DNA from: Nocardioides sp. CER19
GTDB taxonomy: Bacteria; Actinomycetota; Actinomycetes; Propionibacteriales; Nocardioidaceae
Length of the DNA: 64,000 nt
Assembly: GCF_029846275.1 (NCBI RefSeq)
Contig: NZ_JARVWS010000001.1
Span: 1,240,001 to 1,304,000, forward strand
Reading direction: 5' to 3'
How positions within the stretch are numbered: position 1 is the first letter of the stretch; each line of letters starts with the position of its first letter. The notes beneath the pieces are model-generated. The model searched no databases, was not told the DNA's origin, and was given only the letters and a program-made list of their open reading frames with translations. Positions 41,731-50,423 of this stretch are shown one piece after another. Both the position numbers and the translations under genes were made by a program.

Positions 41731-42054
41731 ATGGAGGTCTCCACTCAGGGCGCGACCCTGCGGCTGGCCGGCCAGCTCGACGCCCGTTGCACCTCGCAGG
41801 TGCGGGAGGCGCTGGCGGTCCACATCGCGACGCACGGCGCCACGGAGGACGTGGTCGTCGACATGTCGGGCGTCACCGGTGCCGACCTGATCGCGCTCAA
41901 GATGCTGGCGGCGGCGAGCTGGCGGGCCACGAGCGCAGGCAAGCACCTGGTTCTCTGCGACTGCGCGCCGGGCGTGAAGCGCCTGCTCCACCTGTCGCAC
42001 CTGATGAAGCTGCTCGACGTGGAGGACCACGGCACGGGCCAGCGCTCCGCCTAG
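41731..42054 (+). CDS. STAS domain protein (anti-sigma-factor-antagonist-like)
   Basis: Single STAS domain of 107 aa, the SpoIIAA fold used in partner-switching control of sigma factors. The central segment reads VVDMSGVTGADLIALKML: the Asp is present, but the following residue, where a phosphorylatable Ser or Thr normally sits (DSS/DST), is Leu. It may therefore signal without the usual phosphorylation. No anti-sigma kinase gene is adjacent. The ATG at 41731 has GGGAGGG close by. Confidence 0.82.
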   Translation: MEVSTQGATLRLAGQLDARCTSQVREALAVHIATHGATEDVVVDMSGVTGADLIALKMLAAASWRATSAGKHLVLCDCAPGVKRLLHLSHLMKLLDVEDHGTGQRSA

Positions 42055-42278
42055 GGACGCCGAGGGTCGATCTCGCTGGGACAGGCGTCATCGCGCCGTC
42101 GGCGGGGTACCGTCGAAGTGCGTGCTCGCCGAGTCTTCCTTCGGGTGAGACACGCTCACGCCCGTGGGTGCGAGCGCGGCGAGCACGCCCGATCTCAGGC
42201 TCCGCGATGATCGACGCAGCGGTGGTGAACCGTCAGGACCGCAGGCTCGTCACCAGGGCAGGAGCGAGAGGGCACGAG

Positions 42279-42485
42279 ATGAGCAGAGGCCTGCTGGGCG
42301 TGGTCGGGGCGCTGCTCCTGGTCGCGGGCGCGGTCTTCGGGCTGCAGGGCTTCGGCGTCCTGGGCGGCAGCGCGATGTCGGGGAGCAGCACCTGGGCGAT
42401 CGTGGGCCCGATCATCGCCGCGGTCGGTCTGGTGATGCTGGTCGGCGCGATCCGCAGCGGCCACCGGCACTCGCCGCGTCGCTGA
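42279..42485 (+). CDS. Small two-helix membrane protein, 68 aa
   Basis: Unrecognised short protein with two hydrophobic segments (about 4-24 and 39-57) separated by a Gly/Ser-rich loop and ending in a basic tail (SGHRHSPRR). GGAGCGAGAGGG upstream supports the ATG at 42279. A longer frame through this point has no further support. Function unknown. Confidence 0.65.
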   Translation: MSRGLLGVVGALLLVAGAVFGLQGFGVLGGSAMSGSSTWAIVGPIIAAVGLVMLVGAIRSGHRHSPRR

Positions 42486-42503
42486 CCCCTCCAGCCCCGT
42501 CCG

Positions 42504-42860
42504 TCACGGCCCATCGGGATGGGCGAGGTCGTAGGCGCGCGAGAGCTTCTGGGGGACGACCATGCGCCACGCGTCGACGACGAGCTCGCGGGCCTCGGTC
42601 GCGTCCAACGCCGCGAGGTCGGCGTGGACCCAGTTGAAGCGCAGGTCGGACTGCGACGGCATCTGGAACTTCTCGGGATCGCCGGCGACGAGCGCCGCGC
42701 GCTCCTCCTTCGGGAAGGCGAAGCCCATCACCCGCTCGTCGCGGGAGAACGCCACGTAGACGAGCTGCTGGACGCGGAACTTCAGCCTGCCGCGCACGTA
42801 GACCGGGGTCGAACGCTCGAGCTCGGCACCGAGGTGGCGTACGTCGTCGATGACCGCCAT
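42504..42860 (-). CDS. MmcQ/YjbR family protein
   Basis: Protein of 118 aa with the YjbR fold: YVAFSRDERVMGFAFPKEERAALV in the middle and a Trp-containing segment FNWVHADLAALDATEARELVVDAWRMVVP that forms the C-terminal helices. The family is related to CyaY-like folds and is annotated as DNA-binding, but the role is unproven. The ATG at 42860 is chosen over a frame extending to 42902 since it gives the standard length. It follows cspA on the same strand but behind that gene's terminator. Confidence 0.8.
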   Translation of the reverse strand: MAVIDDVRHLGAELERSTPVYVRGRLKFRVQQLVYVAFSRDERVMGFAFPKEERAALVAGDPEKFQMPSQSDLRFNWVHADLAALDATEARELVVDAWRMVVPQKLSRAYDLAHPDGP

Positions 42861-42918
42861 CCCCGAATCCTGCCTGATCGCGCGGTGTGCCGTGCAGATC
42901 AAGCCTCGCGACGCGAGA

Positions 42919-42948
42919 ACGCCCCGGACATGGTCATGTCCGGGGCGT
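42919..42948 (-). terminator. Terminator of the cold-shock gene
   Basis: Perfect 14-bp inverted repeat (ACGCCCCGGACATG and its complement) around GT, 25 nt past the minus-strand stop at 42973. Confidence 0.75.
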
Positions 42949-42972
42949 CCGCGTCACGCGTGACGAGCGAGC

Positions 42973-43176
42973 TCAGACGGCGCGAACGTTCTCCGCCTGC
43001 GGGCCCTTCGGGCCCTGCGTGACGTCGAACTCGACCTTCTGGCCCTCGTCCAGGCTCTTGTAGCCCTGCGTCTGGATGGCGGAGAAGTGGACGAAGACGT
43101 CGTCGCCGCCACCGTCCTGCGCGATGAAGCCGAAGCCCTTGTCGGCGTTGAACCACTTCACGGTTCCCAGAGTCAT
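42973..43176 (-). CDS. Cold-shock protein (CspA family)
   Basis: Single cold-shock domain of 67 aa, an OB-fold RNA chaperone. Both RNA-binding motifs are present, RNP1 KGFGFI (about 13-18) and RNP2 VFVHF (about 27-31). A leader of roughly 150 nt precedes the ATG at 43176, with GAGGATCG as ribosome-binding region, unlike the leaderless genes around it. Long leaders are typical of temperature-controlled csp mRNAs. Confidence 0.95.
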   Translation of the reverse strand: MTLGTVKWFNADKGFGFIAQDGGGDDVFVHFSAIQTQGYKSLDEGQKVEFDVTQGPKGPQAENVRAV

Positions 43177-43341
43177 GATTCGATCCTCGATCTCAACGGC
43201 GCGGACACCGTGCCCGCTGCCAGTTAGAGCCATCTGCGGAGACCTGATGCCCCGTTGAACCGAAGACCAAGAAAACACAAGAATGCGCCGCCAATCGTTC
43301 GGCGGCTGAGAGCACAGGCTCCCTCCAACGCACGCAACCTA
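43177..43341 (-). promoter_or_regulatory. Long leader and candidate promoter of the cold-shock gene
   Basis: A minus-strand -10 candidate TAGGTT (43336-43341) would start RNA near 43329, about 150 nt before the ATG. The leader is less GC-rich than its surroundings and includes the T-rich stretch TTCTTGTGTTTTCTTGG near 43260-43280. Confidence 0.4.
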
Positions 43342-43387
43342 CCACCGCGACCACCCCAGGCACGATCCTGCGACCGGTCGGTGTGCT

Positions 43388-45184
43388 TCAGGCGTCCGCG
43401 CGCATCTTCGCGAGCCGCTCGCGCAGGGCGTCGGCGCGGTGGGAGTTGCCGCGGAGCTGGACGTAGGTGTCGCCGTACGCCCACAGCAGCGCGTCGTCGA
43501 GCCGACGCACCGCGCCGGGCGGGTAGCGGTAGTCCATCCGCGCGGCCAGCGTCTCCTCGTCCACCGTCCGGAGGCAGGTGGCGAGCTCGGTGAGCGAGGT
43601 GATCCCGAGCTCGAGGATGAGGCTCGCGATCCAGGCGTAGTGGTCGACCCGGGACCAGCCGGCGTCGGCGTACTGCCCGGCCAGGAACGCCGCCAGCTCG
43701 CGCGGGCTGATCCGCGGGTCGTCGTCGGCCGCCTCCAGTGGTGTCCCGGTGATGCCCTCCCGGAGCCGGTCGCGGATCGCGGAGAACTCCCGATCGGCGA
43801 GCTCGAGCAACCCCGCCGCGAGCGTGAACCTGCGGTCGAACTCCGAGACGTGCTCGGACGGGATGGTGCCCTTGTAGCGGATGTCGTGCTCGAACTCGGC
43901 CCATGCGTGCTGCAGCACCGTGCGGATCTGCACCTGCGCCCGGCGGCTGGCGAGCAGGTCGTCGGCGGCCGGGTTCTCGCGCGCCGGGTCGAGGCTCACG
44001 AGCAGGTGTCGACTGGCGTAGCCGAAGCGACCCTCGTCGGCGGTCTCCCGCCCCATGTCGCGGTCGTCGTGCACGATGACCTGATCGCTGAGGAGGTCGA
44101 CGACCGCCTGCACGTCGCTGTGGACGTAGGTGATGACCCGGATCCCGATCTGGTCGGTGATGTCCGCCAGCGGCTTGGCGAAGACGCGCCGACCGTCGAT
44201 GGTGCGGGCCGCCTTGGCGGCGAAGGACGAGACCGACTTCGCTCGACCGGTCACGGTGAGGTAGTTGATGCCCGCGTCGTCGAGGATCGCCGTGACCAGC
44301 CGCACGAACTGGTCGGTCGCGCGCTGCAGCTCCGGCTGCTGCCGGGCGTACTCGCGAGCGGCGACCTCAGGGTCGGTGCTGGCGGCCGCTCGTCGCCGCG
44401 GGGTGGGGACCAGGTCCGCGGGGAGGGACGGCGTGACGACGTAGCCGGTCTCGAAGTCGCCGTACGTCGTCGTCAGCTCGGGCCTGCGGGTGGCGAACAG
44501 GCCGACGTAGGCGCACACGACCGCGTCGACCTGGTCCTCGACGTAGCGCAGCTCGCTCTTGCGCTCTGCCCTCTCGACCGCGTCGCGCAGCGCACGCCAC
44601 GATCGCGCCGCGACGGACTCGGCCCGGTCGCCGTCGAGGACGAGAGGCGGCTCGGCACCCGCCAGCGACTCCAGCAGGTCGAGGAGGAGCGCGAGCTCGG
44701 CGCGGAGCTGTGCGACGTCGCGCCCGGTCTTGTTCTTGTACTTGAGCGTCCGGCCCAGGCGGAACAGCGCCACGGTCGCCGGGTGTGGGTAGACCTCGAT
44801 CGCCCTGCGGGCGCGTCCCGAGCGGGGGTTCATGTCGAGCCCGAGCCTGGCCGCGATCCGTGCCCCGCGCGGCTGGTCACGCAGCTCCGGCTTGCTCGTG
44901 TTCGACGGGTGCGCGCCGGCGTCGAAGCGGGCGAAGTCGGCGTTGAGCTGCGCCTCCGCGGCCCGGATGCCGGTGGCGTTCTTGACGATGAGGGGTGCAT
45001 CGATGGCGACCAGGCAGTCGTTCTCGACGTACGGCGCCAGCGCCGCGACGATCTCGTCGTCGTGCATGGCCTGCGACACGTGCACGAGGCGCCCCGCCTC
45101 GTCGAGCACGGCGAGCCCGGTCGGTCGGCGCTCGCCCCAGGCGAGGTCGACCCCCACGAAGTACATGGAGGAAGGGTGCCCCAC
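43388..45184 (-). CDS. Fusion of DUF429 nuclease-like domain with RelA/SpoT synthetase domain
   Basis: Protein of 598 aa in two parts. Residues 1-260 are a DUF429 domain (predicted RNase H-like fold) with acidic positions D12 (GVDLAWG), D62 (AIDAP), E130 (AIEVYPH) and D219. Residues 270-598 resemble a small alarmone synthetase: ATP-binding R314/K316 in GRAKSVSS, D344 in ITDQIGIR, Y389 in FGYASRH, and AQVQIRTVLQHAWAEFEHD. In the last motif the usual catalytic Glu before VQIRT is Q417, so (p)ppGpp synthesis may be altered or lost. No hydrolase (HD) domain. The start may be GTG 45184 or ATG 45166. A small Cys/His protein gene ends 1 bp upstream. Confidence 0.88.
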   Translation of the reverse strand: MGHPSSMYFVGVDLAWGERRPTGLAVLDEAGRLVHVSQAMHDDEIVAALAPYVENDCLVAIDAPLIVKNATGIRAAEAQLNADFARFDAGAHPSNTSKPELRDQPRGARIAARLGLDMNPRSGRARRAIEVYPHPATVALFRLGRTLKYKNKTGRDVAQLRAELALLLDLLESLAGAEPPLVLDGDRAESVAARSWRALRDAVERAERKSELRYVEDQVDAVVCAYVGLFATRRPELTTTYGDFETGYVVTPSLPADLVPTPRRRAAASTDPEVAAREYARQQPELQRATDQFVRLVTAILDDAGINYLTVTGRAKSVSSFAAKAARTIDGRRVFAKPLADITDQIGIRVITYVHSDVQAVVDLLSDQVIVHDDRDMGRETADEGRFGYASRHLLVSLDPARENPAADDLLASRRAQVQIRTVLQHAWAEFEHDIRYKGTIPSEHVSEFDRRFTLAAGLLELADREFSAIRDRLREGITGTPLEAADDDPRISPRELAAFLAGQYADAGWSRVDHYAWIASLILELGITSLTELATCLRTVDEETLAARMDYRYPPGAVRRLDDALLWAYGDTYVQLRGNSHRADALRERLAKMRADA

Positions 45185-45185
45185 G

Positions 45186-45548
45186 TCAGCCCCGGGTCGG
45201 CGGCCGGCCGGGTCGCGAGGCGTCGTCGGACCGCGTCGCTCCCTCGTCCTGAGCCTGGCGACGCTCGTGCAGGCGGCGCTGGGCCTCCGGCAGGAAGGCC
45301 AGGCACGGGGCGTCGGCTCCGGGGTGCTTCTCCTTGAGGTGGAAGATCCACCGGTCCATGGCCCCCATGAACCCGTTGTCCCCGCCGGGGCGGTAGGCCG
45401 ACCAGCTGCGATCCCCCTTGACGGTGCACTCGGAGCAGCTGATCTTGTAGACGAACTGGCCGTCGGCGCCGACGTCGATCTTCACCGTGGCGAGGGGACC
45501 CGCCTCGGCAGCGGCCGTCCTCTCCCGGGCGGACCGGCTCGCCGTCAT
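45186..45548 (-). CDS. Small Cys/His protein upstream of the DUF429-RelA/SpoT gene
   Basis: Unrecognised protein of 120 aa. C38 and C41 in SCSEC, H70 and H75 in FHLKEKH, and C82 suggest a C2H2- or ribbon-like zinc site. The N-terminus is Ala/Arg-rich and the C-terminal 35 residues are charged and probably disordered. The ATG at 45548 is preferred to a frame opening at 45623 because the extra residues are low-complexity. Its stop is 1 bp from the start of the fusion gene, so the two are probably co-translated. Confidence 0.65.
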   Translation of the reverse strand: MTASRSARERTAAAEAGPLATVKIDVGADGQFVYKISCSECTVKGDRSWSAYRPGGDNGFMGAMDRWIFHLKEKHPGADAPCLAFLPEAQRRLHERRQAQDEGATRSDDASRPGRPPTRG

Positions 45549-45783
45549 GTCGACCTCGCTTCGGGTTCGTCGGTGTGGAGCGTGCGGCGTCGGTGGCCGC
45601 CCGCCGGAGCTGGGCATCAACACTAGTCAGCACCACGCTGCCCACTCCGCGCCGACCCGGCTCCCACCGCCGGCCCACCGGTCTGCCGGTGCAGGAATCC
45701 GCCGGCCGGCTTCGGGTACGGGGCCCTCGATCGGGTGACGCGACGGTGCGACGACGCGACGGTGCTGACGTCCCCTCAGGTGG
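45549..45783. other. Intergenic region with a short direct repeat
   Basis: No gene seen in these 235 bp. ACGCGACGGTGC occurs twice (45739-45750 and 45755-45766), 16 bp apart, ahead of the next gene. It should contain the promoters of two divergent genes, but none stands out. Confidence 0.5.
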
Positions 45784-46248
45784 GTGCTGAGCGTGGAGCC
45801 GCTGCTGGAGACCGATGACCTCGACGCGCCCGAGGAGGCCCGCAGCCTGGTCACCCGGCTGGTGAACGAGGCGTTCATCGCCTACGTGCCGACCTGGCCC
45901 GGCGCGGATCCCGACGAGTCGCTGCTGCGGGCCGCGGCGCTGGTGCTGCGGGACGAGCTGACCGCCCGCGTGTGCGCGGCGGACGAGGCCGGGCGCAGCG
46001 TGTTCGACGAGGCCGACCACCTGTCGGATCTGGCGGCCCAGCTCTACCTGCAGTCAGAGCTGCGGCTCTCGCCGGCGGGCGGCAAGCTGTGGCGTCGGCT
46101 GATCACCACCGGTTTCGGCCTGCCGGAGGAGAGGGGCCGGCCCGACTGGCAGATCGCCGTCGAGGTGGTCGCCGAGGTGCTCAAGCGCCTCGCGGAGGTC
46201 GACGAGCTCGAGGCGGCGTACGCCGTGGCGTCGGCGGAGGACCACTGA
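45784..46248 (+). CDS. Hypothetical acidic helical protein
   Basis: Protein of 154 aa with no family I recognise. It is acidic and mostly alpha-helical, without signal peptide, membrane segment or metal motif. The sequence has a Trp-rich turn (VPTWPGADPDES) and a helical C-terminal half (VEVVAEVLKRLAEVDELEAAY). Start could be GTG 45784 or GTG 45793. It ends 25 bp from the convergent histidine kinase gene. Confidence 0.6.
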   Translation: MLSVEPLLETDDLDAPEEARSLVTRLVNEAFIAYVPTWPGADPDESLLRAAALVLRDELTARVCAADEAGRSVFDEADHLSDLAAQLYLQSELRLSPAGGKLWRRLITTGFGLPEERGRPDWQIAVEVVAEVLKRLAEVDELEAAYAVASAEDH

Positions 46249-46273
46249 CCACTTGAGCCCGGCGAGCGCCCGG

Positions 46274-47700
46274 TCAGGGCCGCGCCCCGAGCGGCGTGGC
46301 CTCGACCGGCTCGGACGCCACGTGCTGCTGGGGCCGTCGTACGTCGACCGGCAGCTCGACCACGAACCGGGCCCCTCCCCCCGGCGCCTCCTCGACGAGG
46401 ATCGCGCCGCCGTGGAGGAGCACGTTCCGCGAGGCGATGGCCAGGCCGAGGCCGGTGCCGACGTGTGAGCTCGTGCCCCGTGCGAACCGGTCGAAGACGC
46501 GACCGCGACGGTCGGGCGGCACGCCGGGGCCGGCGTCGTCGACGGTGATCCGCACCGTGCTCCCGGCGGCCGAGACCGTCACGGCCCGGCAGCTGACGCC
46601 GTGGGTCTCGGCGTTGCGGACGAGGTTGACCACGACCAGCTGGAGCCGGCGCTTGTCGACGTTGACGACCAGGCCGTCGGCGCTGGGGCGGACGACGGTG
46701 ACGGGACGGCCGGCCGCGGTGTCGGCGGCCCGGGCGACGAGCTCGCCGACGAGCACCGGCTCGGGTTCGACCGTCGCGCGACCCTCGTCGAAGCGCGAGA
46801 TCTCGAGCAGGTCGATGACCAGGGCCCGGAACCGGTGCAGGTCCTCGCTGAGCAGGTCGAGGGGCTCGGCCACCTCGCTCGGCAGGGCCGCGCGGCGGTT
46901 CTCCAGGAGGGCCAGGGAGTTGAGCATGGTGGTCAGCGGCGTGCGCAGCTCGTGGCTGACGTCGCCGGCGAAGCGGGCGTCCGCGCGCACGCGCTGCTCG
47001 AGCTCGGACGCGGTGCGGTTGAACGACCGCGCGAGGTCGTCGAGGTCGGGGTCGCCGCGGGGGACGAGCCGGGTGGTGAGGTCGCCGTGGGCGATCGCGG
47101 AGGCCGCCTGGGTGACGTCCGAGAGGGGTCGCAGCATCCGGCGGCTCGCGAAGAGGCCGAACCCCGCGCCCAGCGCCGTCGCCAGCAGGATGGCGCCGAT
47201 CAGCAGCTGCCACGTCCGCGTCAGGGTGTGCCGCAGGTCGTCGAGCGGTCGCAGCTCGACGTACGCGCGGTCACCGGGGTGCGAGGCCGAGACCACCTCG
47301 AGGTAGGGCTTCCCGTCGACGGTCACGGTGCTGGGGCCGCCGTCGGCGCCGAGGTCCTGCACCAGGGTGGTCGGCAGGACGAGCGACTCCGCCTCCTGGT
47401 TCCGGTAGACGTGGTCCTGGACGAGCAGGACCGCGGCCGTGCCCGGCGCGTAGTCGAGCAGGTCGAGCAGGCGGTCGCTCGGCGGTACGCCGTCCGCGAT
47501 CTCCGCCGAGATCAGCTCGGCGTTGTCCGACGCCTCCGCGCGCGCCGTCAGCACGTTGTCGCGGTTGACGTAGTGCGCGGCCAGCGACCAGACCGTGAGC
47601 GCGATGGCCGTCGACAGCAGCAGGGCCATGACGCCGAAGCCGAGCGCGACCCGGTTCCTCAGCCGCAGGTGCGGCCGCCACGGCGTCGGACGCGCGGGCC

Positions 47701-47704
<4 letters not shown>
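46274..47704 (-). CDS. Two-component sensor histidine kinase
   Basis: Membrane sensor of 476 aa. A first helix (about 18-42) and a second (about 165-187) bracket an extracellular sensor domain of about 120 residues; HAMP follows (about 188-240). The H-box has H251 in DVSHELRTPLTTM, and the N, G1 (DDAGPGVPP) and G2 (GTGLGLAI) boxes are present. The ligand is unknown. The start overlaps the stop of the response regulator gene by 4 bp, so it is co-translated with its partner. Confidence 0.95.
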
Positions 47705-48375
<671 letters not shown>

Positions 48376-48382
48376 GTCTCCC

Positions 48383-48388
48383 AGTATG
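48383..48388 (-). promoter_or_regulatory. -10 box of the two-component operon
   Basis: CATACT on the minus strand ends 7 nt before the GTG at 48375. Confidence 0.4.
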
Positions 48389-48517
48389 GCGCGGTTCCGG
48401 CAGGTCGACCCCGGCGGCGGACGGCCGGCTGAACATGACGGTTCGTCATGATCCCGTCACCTCCGCCCGGCTCGGGTTGCGGTCCCGTGACGGTTGTCCC
48501 CAGCCCCGGCGGGAGCG

Positions 48518-48547
48518 TTGAGGCGGCCCGGAGCCGGTGCCTAACTT
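48518..48547 (+). promoter_or_regulatory. Promoter of the peptide ABC importer operon
   Basis: TTGAGG (48518-48523), 18 bp and TAACTT (48542-48547) would start RNA near 48554, leaving a 58-nt leader that ends with a GAAGGGAG ribosome-binding site. Confidence 0.5.
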
Positions 48548-48611
48548 CGCCTTCGCAGCGGTCGGCCGGACCGCCGCCGACGTAGGTGAGCGAGCGAAGG
48601 GAGACCCACCG

Positions 48612-50408
48612 ATGAGGACCTGGGGAGGCCGACGCGCAGCACTCGTCGGCGTGTGTGGTCTGGTGCTGATGACGGCCGCCTGCGGGAGCTCCGGGGGCGG
48701 TGGATCGTCCGGGTCCGCCAACGAGAACGCGTCGCGCGGCGGCACGCTCAACATGCTCGGCGCTGGCGACGTCGACTACATGGACCCCAACATCTCCTAC
48801 TACAGCGTCGGCTACCTCGCCCTCCGTCTGTGGAGCCGGCAGCTCTTCACGTTCCCGGCCGTGTCGGGCCAGACCACCACGGCGGTGCCCGACCTCGCCA
48901 CACAGGTGCCCACGACCGGCAACGGCGGCATCAGCAAGGACGGCATGACCTACACGATCACCATCCGGCAGGGCGCGATGTGGAACACGACGCCGGCCCG
49001 TCAGGTCACCGCAGCCGACGTCGTACGCGGGGTGAAGCGCACCTGCAACCCCGCGCAGCCGTTCGGCGGGACGCCCGACTTCGCCACCCTCATCCAGGGC
49101 TACCAGACCTTCTGCGACGGGTTCGCCAAGGTCGCCCAGACCCCGTCCGCGATCGCCGGCTACATCGACAAGACGCCGCTGCCCGGCGTGGTCGCACAGG
49201 GGGACACCACGGTCGTCTTCCACCTCAACCACCCCGCGACCTACTTCGTCGACATGCTGACCCTGCCGGCGTTCTCGCCCGCGCCCGTCGAGGTGCTCAA
49301 GTACCTCCCGGCCAGCCAGGCGCTCGGCCAGCACGAGGTCTCCGACGGTCCCTACCAGGTCACGACCTGGACGCCGACCAAGGAGATCGTCTTCACCCGC
49401 AACGCCGCGTGGAAGGCGAGCACCGACCCGATCCGCAAGGCCTACGTCGACAAGGTCGTCGTCAACGAGACCGTCAGCCAGGACTCGATCCAGCAGCAGC
49501 TCCAGACCGGCACCGCGAGCGCCGACATGGGGTTCGACCAGGCGCCACCGCCGAGCCAGCTGCCCGGCCTGATCGCCAAGAAGGACAAGAACCTCAACCT
49601 CGGCGAGACGGCGTCCAGCAACCCCTACCTGGTGTTCAACACCGTCTCGCCCAACAACCGCGGCGCGCTCGGCGACGTGCGGGTGCGCCAGGCGCTCGAG
49701 TACGCGCTGAACCGCAGCGACATGGACCAGGTGCTCGGCGGACAGACCGTCAACCCGCCGCTCACCCACATCCTGCCGCCCGACATCAGCGGGTCGACCG
49801 ACTTCAACCTCTACCCGACCGACCAGGCCAAGGCGAAGCAGATGCTCGCCGCCGCGGGCTACCCGCACGGGATGACCCTGAAGTTCCTCTACCGCAACGC
49901 CAGCGAGGGCAGCAGCAAGGTGTTCCAGACCGTGCAGCAGCAGCTGTCCAACATCGGCGTGAAGGTCGTCGGGGTGCCCTCCCCGGACGCCGACTTCTAC
50001 ACGAAGTACCTCCAGGTGCCGTCCGCGGCGCGGAGCGGTGTGTGGGACCTGTCGCTGGCCGGCTGGGGTGCCGACTGGTACGGCGACGCGGCGCTGTCCT
50101 TCTTCGCCCCGCTGTTCTCCGGGCCGCCGTCCTACCCGCCGCTCGGCAGCAACTACGGGTTCTACGACAGCCCGAAGACCAACCAGCTGATCCAGCAGGC
50201 CTCCACAGCGACCGACCAGAGCAAGTCCGGGGCGCTGTGGAACCAGGCCGACCACCAGGTCATGCAGGACGCGGCGATCTTCCCGATCACCAACCCGCAG
50301 CAGGCCAGCTATCACGCGAGCCAGGTCCACAACGCCATCTACATCCCGGCGTTCCAGAACTTCGACCCGGCCAACGTCTGGCTCTCACCCGGTACCAACG
50401 GCGGCTGA
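48612..50408 (+). CDS. Peptide/oligopeptide ABC transporter substrate-binding lipoprotein
   Basis: Family 5 extracellular solute-binding protein (DppA/OppA type) of 598 aa. The N-terminus is a lipoprotein signal with the lipobox TAAC and C24 as lipidated Cys, followed by a Gly/Ser linker. The family pattern GGTLNMLGAGDVDYMDPN is at the mature start, and VRQALEYALNRSDM later in the chain matches the C-terminal lobe signature. Ligand probably peptides but nickel or glycosides cannot be excluded. It is the first gene of a five-gene import operon. Confidence 0.92.
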   Translation: MRTWGGRRAALVGVCGLVLMTAACGSSGGGGSSGSANENASRGGTLNMLGAGDVDYMDPNISYYSVGYLALRLWSRQLFTFPAVSGQTTTAVPDLATQVPTTGNGGISKDGMTYTITIRQGAMWNTTPARQVTAADVVRGVKRTCNPAQPFGGTPDFATLIQGYQTFCDGFAKVAQTPSAIAGYIDKTPLPGVVAQGDTTVVFHLNHPATYFVDMLTLPAFSPAPVEVLKYLPASQALGQHEVSDGPYQVTTWTPTKEIVFTRNAAWKASTDPIRKAYVDKVVVNETVSQDSIQQQLQTGTASADMGFDQAPPPSQLPGLIAKKDKNLNLGETASSNPYLVFNTVSPNNRGALGDVRVRQALEYALNRSDMDQVLGGQTVNPPLTHILPPDISGSTDFNLYPTDQAKAKQMLAAAGYPHGMTLKFLYRNASEGSSKVFQTVQQQLSNIGVKVVGVPSPDADFYTKYLQVPSAARSGVWDLSLAGWGADWYGDAALSFFAPLFSGPPSYPPLGSNYGFYDSPKTNQLIQQASTATDQSKSGALWNQADHQVMQDAAIFPITNPQQASYHASQVHNAIYIPAFQNFDPANVWLSPGTNGG

Positions 50409-50423
50409 GCGCCCGACACGACC

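Noticed and set aside
43439..45337. Plus-strand 632-codon frame opposite the DUF429-RelA/SpoT gene
   Set aside because: Composition of an antisense shadow and no motifs; the minus-strand protein has ordered motifs of two known families.
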